A stretch of DNA of 64,000 bases from Serinus canaria (lineage: Eukaryota; Chordata; Aves; Passeriformes; Fringillidae), in assembly GCF_022539315.1 (NCBI RefSeq), contig NC_066316.1, positions 66,259,994-66,323,993 of the forward strand, written 5' to 3'. The first letter of the stretch is position 1, and every line of letters starts with the position of its first letter. Both the position numbers and the translations under genes were made by a program. Below are positions 1 through 10,845 of the stretch, piece by piece. A model generated the notes under the pieces. It ran no database searches. It was not told the DNA's origin and saw only the letters and a program-made list of their open reading frames with translations.

Positions 1-3000
1 AGCCAGCTAATTAAAAAGCTCAGGAGGATCTCCAAGATAGGTGCTCTGTCTGGTTGGAACCCGCAGCCTGATCCTGAAAGCTGGTGTTGACTGTAATTTC
101 TGCAGAACCTTTCCTTTATGGCATGTCTGGAGCTGCCTTTCTCCATCTGTACAGTAGTTTAACAGGTAAATTTTTAGAGTGTAACTATGAACTAAGTGTT
201 CCTTTCCTCCAGCTCTCCCTTAACTTGTGGCTGTCCTACTGACTTCTAACAGAGCTTCTTGGCAACTTTTATAACAGATTCCCTGATATTTGACCCTTAA
301 ATAACAGTCTATAAGCACTGTGCTCATTTTATTCCTTCAGCTTCAACAGTTAATTCCATTGGGATTTATTGCAGTATAAATGCTACAAAAGTGAAAAAAA
401 GGTAACTTTTTTCACAGCCATTGAAAATTATTGCCTTGGTAAACCAAAATCAGCAACAGGACTTGAATATTATTTTAAATTATGATTCACAGCCCTTAGA
501 CCCTAATTCTATATGTTCTTAGCATGTGATATTGAGAACAATGCTATTTATAGACATATAGAAATATTTCAAAGCCAAGAAAACTAATTCAACAAGATAA
601 AAAATACATACATGCAAATGATCGAATTACTTTTACAAAAGGACTAACAAAAACCACAATATTTCTTTGTTATGAATGACCTATAAGTACTCCATAATTG
701 CAAGCAATATCATGAAAATATGCTGGTTCCTACTTAGTCACTTACAGCTTGTTTCCTTTGCAATTCTCATTGTGAAAATGGGCATATAGACCACATAATG
801 CCTTTTGTCCTATATGCTTCTCACACTGGATATGTTTGTCACATTGGAGAAACACATTTCATTAGATTCTAGTCTCACATTGTTTTTAGCACACACATTT
901 TTAGCTAGTTACCCAAAATTTATAAAAATAAGTTTCTTCTGCATCATATGCATGAATATTAATATTAAACACATGCAAAGTTTAGATTTGGTAAGTAAGC
1001 TGTAAATTATATTGCTATGTTTTAAATGTCATTTCTTTGTTATCCAGAACATTAGGACTTGGGAGGTGAGGGGAAATATCTATGTTTGTTGCTATTTGCC
1101 TCAGAATGAAATTTCCAGCTAACGTGGTGGGAGACATGCTCTCAAACATGGGAACAGGATGTAACAGATGTAGTGGCATCTGCTTGCACTTTTGGAACCT
1201 TAACTAAAAATGTTCTGAGGAACAATTTTCCTCATCCTTCTCAGTGAGCATCAACTTAGCTACGCGTTGATAATGTTTTAAATGTCAACATCCTTCTATC
1301 ACTGCTTATCAGAGAGAGAAGAGGAATGACTACAATATACCATCAAGTTTCTCCAAACCCTAGGCTGGAAAAACCTTTTTGCCAATTATACTCTGCCTTA
1401 GCAAGCTCAGGATGAGCCAAAAACACACGAAGGTCAGAAGGAGGACTGAGTTCAGGAACCTCAATATTAATTTGGATGGTGGGGCACATATTCATGGGAT
1501 CATGCATATGTTATCATTCACGTGATCATATGACAGCACTGGGTCTGGACAATTTTTGATGAAAGAAGTTTTTTATTTTATAAATAGCAAATGCTTTTAA
1601 TTACTAAGATAGTCACTTCTCACATAAGGATAAATTCTTTCAAGCAGATCTGTGGAAGCAAATATTTTGCAACTATTGTTATGGATGGAAGAAAAAATAC
1701 CAAAGTTGGAGGTTTTTTGGTTTGTTTGGTTGGTTTGTTGTTGGGGTTTTTTTAATTTTGGGGGTATTTTCTACTTACTGAGAATTTCTCAGTGCAGAGA
1801 ATCTGTCAGTTTTCCAAAATGCAGCAAATTCATTGGGTGGATTCTCCTAACTGGCAAATTTATTATTCCTTCTTTTCAACATCAAATCTGGAAATATTTG
1901 TCTCCTTAGTTTTTTATTAAAGAAACCTGTAGCTACTTTCCCACACCCAGAACAGAAGGTAGGCAGATGCAGCTTCATGTGTCCATCTTATGGTTCAAGC
2001 AAATGATGCACAAACATCCTAATATGTTTAATCATTGTCACCTAAAAATCTGAATCAAGGAACACTTCAAAAACCATCTTAAATTCTGCTTTACTTCAGG
2101 ACTTCATGTAAAATAAAGTAGTGGAGAGCTAGGCTATCAGGTTATGTATGACAGAGTAACCTCAAGTTTTCATTTTCTCCATGACAGAGCATTAAATGCT
2201 TGAGTTGAAAAAAGATATGAGATTTAGTTCTCATGTTGGAACTAAAGTCTTTGGTTTCTACTATATTTTGCTATTGAAGTCTAGGTCTCTTGGGAAACTC
2301 AATATATATTTGGAACTGTTAAAATTTTTGACATAAATACAGTAGCAGAAATAACTACTCAATGCTCTCAAAATAGGTTTGACTATTTAAGTAAACTGCA
2401 GTGAAATGAAGTTGTTTGGGAATCATTTGGAATGAAGCCTGTCCAACTCTTTAGCTGGTATCATTAGCTGAGGTGCTAAACCAGCGGTTTGTGTAGACAG
2501 TTAGGCTTAAGTTAACCACCATTTGAAGAAAAGAAGAAAAAAGATCCTTGATAGAAGCCATCTAAAGCTTAGAATTAAAGCAGTCATACTTAGGCCCTGA
2601 ACCAGCTTTCTCCCTCTGCCTCTCTTATCCGTTTAATGCATTTTTTTGACTTGCCTTCTCTCCTCAGGCAGGAAGTATCATGGAAAACATGAAATACAGA
2701 TGTGGCTGCCAACCAGGAGACTTTGGAATTTGTGACACTGGAAAGAGTGAGAGATCACACTTGGGGTTGGAGATATGAAAGAATCAGGTGAGATTTAGAA
2801 TCTGGCTACATGTAAAGCACAGCTAGTCACAACCTCTCAGCTATGATCCTGCTAAAGCACACTGATTCCTTGTCACTCCTGATCATTTTAGAGGGCAACA
2901 CTCTATTAGTCTTATGCCATTACATTTACTCTTTCTCTTTTTCTTAGCTGTAGCCTAATGGACATTCCTGTAATATCCTGTACTCAGCAGATCTGACTCA

Positions 3001-4951
3001 CTGCGTGGCTCTTCTCTTTGGAGAACATGGGTCCAAGAGTCTTCTTGCTGGTGAAGCACTGAGGCACTTCCCACACACCTGCCTTTTTATCTCAGTCCAC
3101 AATGGCCTTCTGATGGATGTGTCTAGGGACACATGGACCTGTACAGAAACCCAGGAATGAACTGAAGAGATGAGGGTGGTGCTTTAAGTAGACCCTTTTC
3201 TTGATACAGGTGGCCTGCTTTTAGGGCACATAGTCAACAATGAAAATAGAAAAGGGCTGTAAGGCCAAGTAAGATAGATTGTGGCCATGCCAGCTGTCAG
3301 ACAGTCTTCCAAGATGTCTGTTATTTAACCCTGATATTGAAGATATCATGGGCTAAAACTGATTAAAAAGCATATAAAATGCCATGGGCAATTTAATGGG
3401 GAATAAATATGTAACAGCAACTTTCTCCTTTATTTTTTGTAGCTTGCTCCTTAATCACTCCAGTGAAAAGAAACATGTTTCAACTTGCCCTTCAAATGCT
3501 TTGCTCTACCAGACACCATCTGCATGAATACAATATTCCTGGAGAAATCTACTTACTTACTGTGTGAGGCAAGGAAACAGGAATATTAACAGAGATGTGA
3601 GTGTTCAGCCAGCACATCAGCATTGATGGCTCCAGGAAAAATGATGGCAGAAAGGTGTACAGAGGGATTTGCTTCCCTTAGCGAAGGCAGTGTTGCATGC
3701 AAAAGAGCAAAATATGCACAGTATATATAATGCAGTATTTTCACCTGGATAAAATATGACAAATTCTTACAAACTACCAATAAAGCACAGGCCCTAAAAT
3801 GGTAAATTTATGTGGTTTCTAGAATGTAATATTGAAGCAGTGCTGTAGAATGGATATTTTGGTATTTGGGAGAGATAATGACTAATTTTTTATTTCTTTT
3901 GGAGTGGTATTTCTGGAAAAAAATCATCTATGCATAAAAAGTTCTAAATTATGACCTTTTTGACTAGATTTAAGACAACTAAGAAGAAACCTTTGCTCAT
4001 CTTCTTTTCTTTTTATTGACATGAAGGTTTGTTGTGCTGTACAGAAATGTTGCTGTATATTGCACCTGGGATGTATCCACCCTAACAATGGATGAGGAGA
4101 GAAGGAACATTCATGACTTTGCAATAATGAGATTGCTGATCCACAACATGCTGGCAATTTCTGTACAGAGGAAATAAAGTCAAATAGAATTGCCAAGGAC
4201 CGCATCTCCATGCTGATAATTGCACATCTCCTCAGATGCGTCCATCCTCAGATCACTCTTTCTGCTACCAAAACTTTTATTGTTATGGCTAAAGTAGTGA
4301 GAGTGGTCTGTTCCTCTGAGCAATGAGCTATCAGTAGACTCCATATCTCCATTATTTTTTTCAAATTTTATGCATTGGCAATTTTTTTATTGCCAAGACT
4401 CAGTCAAATCGGAAATTCAAACTGATACCAATTCTAAAAGAAATTTTCCCGTTTACCTTTAATTGTTTTCTAATTGATACAAATAACTGTGTGGATGCTG
4501 TTTTATATCAATTAGTCTCCAAAGATTAGAGTCAGTTTATACTGAAAATAACCCACCACTGTCAAATTGAAATAGTGCTTATGCAGAGCCTCATGACAGT
4601 ATAAATTAGATTTCAATTGGATTTAAAATAAATTGATGCATTTTCCTTTTGCAGACATATCTTTATTTAATAACACTACACATGGTACACCAGATTCACA
4701 AAAACTAACACTGATGAGATGTATGTATAAATGACCAGTGCTCACTGGTTTTTCTTGCTTGAGAGATCAAGGAAACAGGAGGAAGAGTGAATCATGTAGG
4801 GACTAGAATATTTTATCAGCTGTGACCAGCTCAGATGCTGAGAAGAAACAAGGAAGTGATTTATATGTTATGGCAGTTCAAGGCACACTCTTCAGGATTT
4901 GCTGGAGAACCATGATACTCTTCACCATGCTTACCCATGTCCTGTAATGGT

Positions 4952-5030
4952 CCTCATCTGGGGACTCCCTACCAGCAGACTGTTTCCTACCCCTCAGTTG
5001 GGGACTTCCTATTGACAGACTGTTTTCCAC
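4952..5030. repeat. Degenerate tandem duplication, two copies, period 40 bp
   Basis: Two adjacent 39-bp units (4952-4990 and 4992-5030) align without gaps at about 30 of 39 positions. They share the cores GGGGACT and CAGACTGTTT. Most differences are C/T transitions, which suggests an old local duplication that has since decayed. No coding role is evident. Confidence 0.7.
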
Positions 5031-6118
5031 CAGCATGGCACAAGTTTCCCACTACACACTGAAAACAAACCCTTACCTGTCTATGTCCATACAGGTTACT
5101 GTAAATTATACTGCTGCTAAGTACAAAAATATTTAACCCTAGCAATTTGCAAGCATACTAATCCATACTAATTTATAGGTTGAGAAGGCCCATCTGCTAC
5201 TTTTTACTTTTTGTTTTCCACTCAACTTCAGTATTTAGCCTAGAAGTAGATAGAATAAAACAAAGTAAAGCAGACATGAGTAAGTTACAAGTACTGTGCT
5301 TGATATGCAGGTCTGTGTCTCTGGGAAATATATTATGATGGATGGTTATTTTTATAAACTGTCTTTTTGAATGTCATTTGAATGCCACAAATATCTGTCA
5401 GATTTTCTAAAAAAGAAATAAGTCTTTCTTCAGACATTACCAAATACAGAGGATATCATTCAGTTTTCTCACTGAAAGCAAGAATAATTTAAATTGATCT
5501 GTCTTTGCAAACAATGATCACTGAAAAAGTCTATATACCAGGCATTTTAGCAGTCACCAATAAATGGTATTTAAGCTAAAAAAGATAGTGTGAGACATCT
5601 AAGTTCTTCTAAAGGTAAATGTGTACCATTTTCCTTAGGTCTATTAAAACCTTCAATACAAATACAAAAAGTTAATTACTTTGCTCTTATTATACTATAC
5701 TTGCCATTTCAGTTTTCTTCTAATCCACCTTCCTACTCCTAACAACTCTTTAAAAGGTAAGATTCTAAAAGAAAATATTTGAATATTGATGCTTCTAGCC
5801 ATTTATTTAAAGACAAGCTTTAGAACTATTGAATTATGCCACTTTCAATAAAACCTGCATTTGCATTTTTGTGCTTTGTACTGAAGACAGTTTCCCTGGC
5901 TTCAAGCTGCCAGACACACAACTGCAGAAGGAACGGGTTGCAGGCAATTGCAGGAGACATTCAGCGGGTACAGAGTGGGTACATCTGTCCCAGGCACAAC
6001 ATGATACAGATGAATTATATTTACACACATGACATAGACAGGAAGGCACTGCACAGAAAAATGATAGGCATGTAAGAGAATATGCTGGCCTACTTCTACT
6101 TAAAGTGAAGTACTATCA

Positions 6119-6146
6119 TTACTATCAACATGTTACTATCAACATG
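6119..6146. repeat. Perfect 14-bp tandem doublet
   Basis: The 14-bp unit TTACTATCAACATG occurs twice head to tail (6119-6132 and 6133-6146). It is probably a replication-slippage product in intergenic DNA. Confidence 0.85.
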
Positions 6147-9100
6147 AGCATTCAGGAGCAGGGCAAGTTCCCCCAGCTCCCATACTATTGTATAGCACTA
6201 AACCAAAACCACTATTAGTCTTAGCACTTTCCAGCAGCAATTAAGAAAAAATATTCAGCAGCCTACCCTCTTGAAATTCAAAAGCAGTTAGTGGATAGCA
6301 ATATTGTCAGTGCTTATTGCACAAATAAGCAATCTGAATCTGAGCAAATGTGAACCTCACAGTTAATTTTCTATTTATTTCTCTTTATCTATGTTTTCTT
6401 TAATAATTTTGACATTCTGCATAAAGCGATTTCATTAGCAAGGTAGCTGCATGATGAAAACATTTCCATCTCAGGAAAGTGACTCCAAAACCTTATTTAC
6501 TCTTGCGCTTTCCCAAAGCTTTTGTAAGGTCAATCAACAGGATGAACAGGACAAGTCAATAGCATTGTCTGTGATTTTTCGCCACGCATTTATGTGTGTG
6601 TGATTACAAGCTTGCAGCTGTGAATGCTGCTAATAGGTATCACTTGAAAATGCTGCTTTCACAGATAAAAAGAGGATAGGAGAAGAAAAGAATATGATTA
6701 GGGATAAGGGAGGTGGGCGGGTGTGCTGAGTTGAATTTGTAAATATATTGTGTATGCTTCTCTAAGCTAAGTTACTTTTGGTTTTCTGGTGGTTTTGGTT
6801 TTGGTTTTTTTTTGAGTGTACGTTCTAGAATGAGGTAATCTCAAAGAGTTTTTCTGGCCTTTGCTAATGTAGAGATTCATCAATTCTTAGGTGAACAATT
6901 TTCTTTGCTTTTTAAAGAGAAGCTGTGTTGCTTCTTAAAGGCTTTTTGGTTAATTTTCATTTTGGTTGGTTGTTTGGGGTTTCTTCTTTCTTTGTTATGG
7001 ATTTCATTTTTCTGTTTTGATGCAATTCTATTTTAATTTTTTATTCCTATTAATTCCATTGGTCATTGAGTTCTGTTAGAGAGAATTAGGTGTCTATACC
7101 TACATGTGTGCATGGCTTGAGCAGTCTGGATAAGCAATAGGCTAAGTGATGGCAAGCCTTCTAGCTGTATCATTCTGCTTTTAAATTATGCAAAGAGAGA
7201 GAAAGAAGGTGAATTGTTCATCATTTCCGTGGTGTGCAAGGTAATGCCACTTTTCTATATCAGAAGTTAAGAGAAAAAATAGGTGCTCTAGATCCTCCAT
7301 TTAAGCTATGTTTTAAAAATATCTTTGGAGGAGTGGGGGTAGGGAGAGTGAAGGGATTTGAAAATTACAGATTGCCTTTTGATAAAAACAGAAAAGGGAT
7401 GAACTTTTACCTATAGAGAACTTCTTGTTCATTTCTTGCATGATCATTTCATGAGTTTTTACAGTAGATGTGATTTAGGATAAATGCATAAGAAAAAGTA
7501 ATACCTTTTATTGCAATGCTGGATGTATATGTTGAAGATGGAAGTTACTCTTCTGTTTAAAAATCCTTATTTCTGCTTTTTTATGTCCCTTCCCAAAAAA
7601 AACCCTACTGTCTAAGGCATAACAAAAATTCAGTGTGAAAAAACAAGCTGATGTTAATACAACAAGGCAGTGAAAGGGTGAAATAAAGCTAGCATTCAAC
7701 TGGTAACAGAAACAAGCAATTACAGGAAGGTATAAAAAAATATCATCATTATGTTATAAAGTGTCTGCATAGTGCAACATAGGAATAGCAGCCTTTCCCA
7801 GTGATACTTTGTTATTTAGTCCATTCCATAATGGTCCTGGGCCTGGTGGGCTGGTGCTCGTGCCTGGCAAGTGATGTTCCAGAGTTTCTTCTGTATCATT
7901 AGCTTTTGGGTAGCATGGCTGCTGTGCTGGTCCCTTAACAAGCAGCTTTGAAAACATCTGCAAAACCTGCATTTTTACAAGGGGGACTGGTCTAGGAAAT
8001 CACCCTCATATACACAACCCATGAAACTTGATATTTAAGCTCTACTGACCTTTACATGTAATAGTGTCCTTACTGTCACACTGAGTTACTGTGAATTCAG
8101 TGAATGAATTCTTCCCCCTTTGACTAAAGGATAATTTTGTATGCTTATTGATGCTTACTCAATTCAGGTATGAGTTGGTATTTGAGGAGTTTCTCTAAAT
8201 GAGAGCTGCACTTGCCTGAATTCAGATGTTAGAAGACCAGGAATAGTAATTTTTGCCCTGAAAGCAACATAGCTTCTCTTGATTTAGGCTATTTAAACCA
8301 AAATAAGTTATTCTTATATGAGGTTGAGTACACATTTGAAACTAATTGAAATTATGAACTTTTTTCCTTACATAAAGTTCCTAATAAAAACTTTCACAAT
8401 ACATCACTGCTTTTATTGAATTCCCTATATGGTGCAGTAGAAGTATTCCTGATTTTGAGCCAGCTGATGTGCTGTTTTGATAGAAATAATTATCAGACAA
8501 CTACAAAATGTTGAGTAACTTCATAAACACATGAATTTCAGTGGTCAAAGAAGCATATTATGCAATGATTAGCCAATACAAAATAATGGAGTTTCTAGAG
8601 TCCAATCTAAGCCTGTTCAAGTAGTGGCAGCACTAAGAAGGCTGAGATAAAAAGGAATTTATTGATAAGTGAATAATGTCATGCCTCTTACAGTCTCATA
8701 CAGATATTTTGCTGCACTTTGCACCAAGAAACAAACATCAGCTGTATTATAAGGTGCACAAATCAATTTTGTGTGTTATTTTTTAAGAGAAGAATTCCCA
8801 AATGGAATATGAAAAAGGCTATTTAAAAATGTTATACCACCTGACTACATCATAATATGGTATCCTTTTGTTAAAAGTCGAAGGGTGGGGGAAAATCCAG
8901 GATGCTCTACGGTTATCCTCAGGATTTTTGTGTGTGCATGTGCTTAACAAACTTATTTTACACTTGTCTGTCTCTAACAATATTTTTTGGTTTTTTTTTT
9001 TTTTTTTGGACCCAGACTCCTGTGAGGTAGCTCTAGGAGTGAAAGCAACCTAATCCTGGGAACAAAGGCCAAACCCGTGTTAGGGCACATACGGGCTTTG

Positions 9101-9897
9101 TTGTGTGACATAAGTTATACAAATGCCTTGTTGTTAAATAGAGAAGTACATGTGGCAATAACCAGGGGTTTTTGGTACTTTTAGAGACTCCAGCAAATCA
9201 ACAAACCTTGGTCAAGATTTGCATGTGTTAGTCCCTAAATACAGCCTTTGGTGTCCGCTGAAGAAACACTAAAGTTTAGTGTAACTGAAGTGTATCCCCA
9301 GACCCAACTTATCAGGCCTCACGAGTGTGAGCCTCTGTATAAATGCAAAGACAAGACAAGCATGAATGCCATCACGGTTCTCCTTCCCGAGTTTGTACCC
9401 GAGCTGAGGCAAGGAGAGCAAACGGGTGATAGATCTCGAAGTAAAATGATTCAGTTGTTAAATGCTTCTTTTGTGGCATGTCTTGATTTTTTGGGAGAAT
9501 TACTATGTGAAGCATGTTTTGAACTTCCTCTAGAACAGGGATACTGAGGTGCAACATTTGCCACGAGGGCTGAGTACTGACAGACAGGAGTACTGAAAAA
9601 AAACCAAAAGCAAACAAAACAGATACCGGTTTTGTTGTGAAAAAGAGAAGACTCTTTCACTTGGGGAGGGGACACGACGCGACGCCCCAGCCGGCGGAGC
9701 ATCTGCAGCCGCCCCGTAGAGGATGAGGTTCGGGCCCCAGCGCGGTTGGGATCGAGGCACCCCGCAGCCCTGGCCGGTGCTGGGGGCGGCTGAGGGGCTT
9801 CGCCGCGGCCCCGGCGCTCCGCAGGGCCCGGGCCCGCTGCGGCCCGAGCGCGGGGACGGCTCATTCCCACTCCCGCCGCAGCCGCTGGGGGAGACTC

Positions 9898-9909
9898 CGC
9901 GCACGCGCC
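9898..9909. promoter_or_regulatory. NRF1-like palindromic site
   Basis: CGCGCACGCGCC closely resembles the NRF1 consensus (tandem GCGC half-sites around a central CA/CG). It lies about 430 bp upstream of the HDAC2 ATG inside the CpG island, 15 bp before a GC box. Binding is inferred from the motif only. Confidence 0.4.
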
Positions 9910-9924
9910 AAACTACTCCGCTTG

Positions 9925-9933
9925 GGGGCGGGG
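9925..9933 (+). promoter_or_regulatory. GC box (Sp1/KLF-type)
   Basis: GGGGCGGGG is an exact GC-box core, about 405 bp upstream of the HDAC2 start codon. An inverted CCGCCCC core lies further down at 10253-10259, probably already in the 5' UTR. Such sites are typical of TATA-less CpG-island promoters. Confidence 0.5.
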
Positions 9934-10073
9934 ATAGAGCCCCGACACCCGCGGGGGATCGTACCACTGCGCACTATAGGGGTGAGCCTAAAAAGAGTTT
10001 TCTCCAAGAACTCGCTTATGAAGAATTCTGGCTGGTTTCTTCCCTGACTTTTGTGTATAACTAGGAGAAACTA

Positions 10074-10079
10074 TTCCGG
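10074..10079 (-). promoter_or_regulatory. ETS-like core
   Basis: TTCCGG on the + strand reads CCGGAA on the - strand, the core bound by ETS-family factors. It sits about 260 bp upstream of the ATG, where the transcription start of a CpG-island gene could plausibly lie. The motif is short, so this is suggestive only. Confidence 0.3.
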
Positions 10080-10338
10080 AGAAGCAGGCGGGAGCCCACG
10101 TCTGCTCGCGTGCTTTCTCTTTTCTTCTTTCTTTCCGTCTCCTCCCTCCGTCGGCGGCGTGTTGGGCGCTTCCCGCTACCTGCCCCTCCCGCTGCCGAGG
10201 GTCCGGCCCGCTCCCGCTGCTGGCGGTCCCGGCGTCGCGAGTTCCCGCTCTCCCGCCCCCTCCTTCCCACCCTCCGAGCCGGCTCCGCGCTCTCCTCGGC
10301 TTCCCGCTCCCTGCCCACGGCCCCGGCGCGGCAGCCCT
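10080..10338 (+). other. HDAC2: Probable HDAC2 5' UTR (start not fixed)
   Basis: This GC-rich, pyrimidine-rich leader contains no ATG on the + strand between 10080 and the HDAC2 start, so no upstream initiation is expected if transcription begins here. Tracts such as TTTCTCTTTTCTTCTTTC (about 10112-10132) are pyrimidine-only. The context of the ATG is CCCTATGG. It has G at +4 but C instead of a purine at -3, so it is moderate rather than optimal. Confidence 0.6.
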
Positions 10339-10390
10339 ATGGCGTACAGTCAGGGCGGCGGCAAGAAGAAAGTCTGCTATTATTATGACG
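10339..10390 (+). CDS. HDAC2: HDAC2 exon 1 (coding part)
   Basis: This exon encodes residues 1-17 plus one base of codon 18, starting [17 protein letters not shown]. The HDAC2-type glycine/lysine N terminus is followed by the first beta strand of the deacetylase fold. The donor is GTGAGC at 10391. Intron phase is 1. Confidence 0.97.
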
Positions 10391-10795
10391 GTGAGCAGGG
10401 CCGGCGCGGGAGCGCGCGTGCAAGAGCGGGGGGGCGCCCCTCTAATGGCCGCCCGGGGCGGGCTGTGTCCCCGGCACGGCCGCCCCTGCCCCGCGGGACG
10501 AGCCCGAGCCCTCTCCCGGCGCGGCACGGCTCGGCTCGGCCCCATGGCGGCCGGGGGTGCCCGCCGCCTCCACCTGCGCCGCCGCGCCCCGCTCCCGCCG
10601 TCGGCTCTGCTGAGCCCCGTGGGCCGGCGGGCGTGGGGCGGCGGGGCCGGGGATGGTGGAGTCGGGCGAGGTGCGGGTCGGGGAGCTGTCTGGTCTGCCG
10701 GGCCCGGTATTGGGTGCTGTGGCTATTGTTCCCCACCCCCAAAATACTCACCACCCGCCCGCGCGCCACCCCCACCCCACCCACCCCACCCCCCC

Positions 10796-10845
<50 letters not shown>

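Larger units (their letters stand above)
1..9650. other. Upstream intergenic DNA, no gene seen
   Basis: This is AT-rich DNA without a supportable gene. Open frames are short (under about 100 codons), mostly lack an ATG, and match no family I recognise. It contains T/G-rich low-complexity stretches at about 1711-1765 and 6780-6812, a 17-nt poly-T run at 8991-9007, a degenerate 40-bp-period tandem duplication at 4952-5030, and a perfect 14-bp doublet at 6119-6146. In mammals HS3ST5 lies on this side of HDAC2, but none of its coding sequence is visible here. Confidence 0.7.
9660..10720. promoter_or_regulatory. HDAC2: CpG-island promoter of HDAC2
   Basis: GC content and CpG density rise abruptly near 9660 and fall again past about 10720. 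The island brackets the HDAC2 start codon at 10339 and covers the presumed transcription start region, the 5' UTR, exon 1 and the start of intron 1. There is no TATA box at a plausible distance. GC-box, NRF1-like and ETS-like motifs are present, as expected for a broadly expressed housekeeping promoter. The island reaches about 680 bp upstream of the ATG, so divergent antisense transcription is possible. I cannot fix the exact start site from sequence alone. Confidence 0.85.

Noticed and set aside
9248..9547. 99-codon plus-strand frame just upstream of the CpG island
   Set aside because: Its start is TTG, no splice or promoter context supports it, and the peptide matches no family I know. Chance opening is the simplest explanation.
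1..9650. Search for the HS3ST5 3' end on the plus strand
   Set aside because: No sulfotransferase-like coding sequence was seen. A long 3' UTR could not be recognised without comparison.
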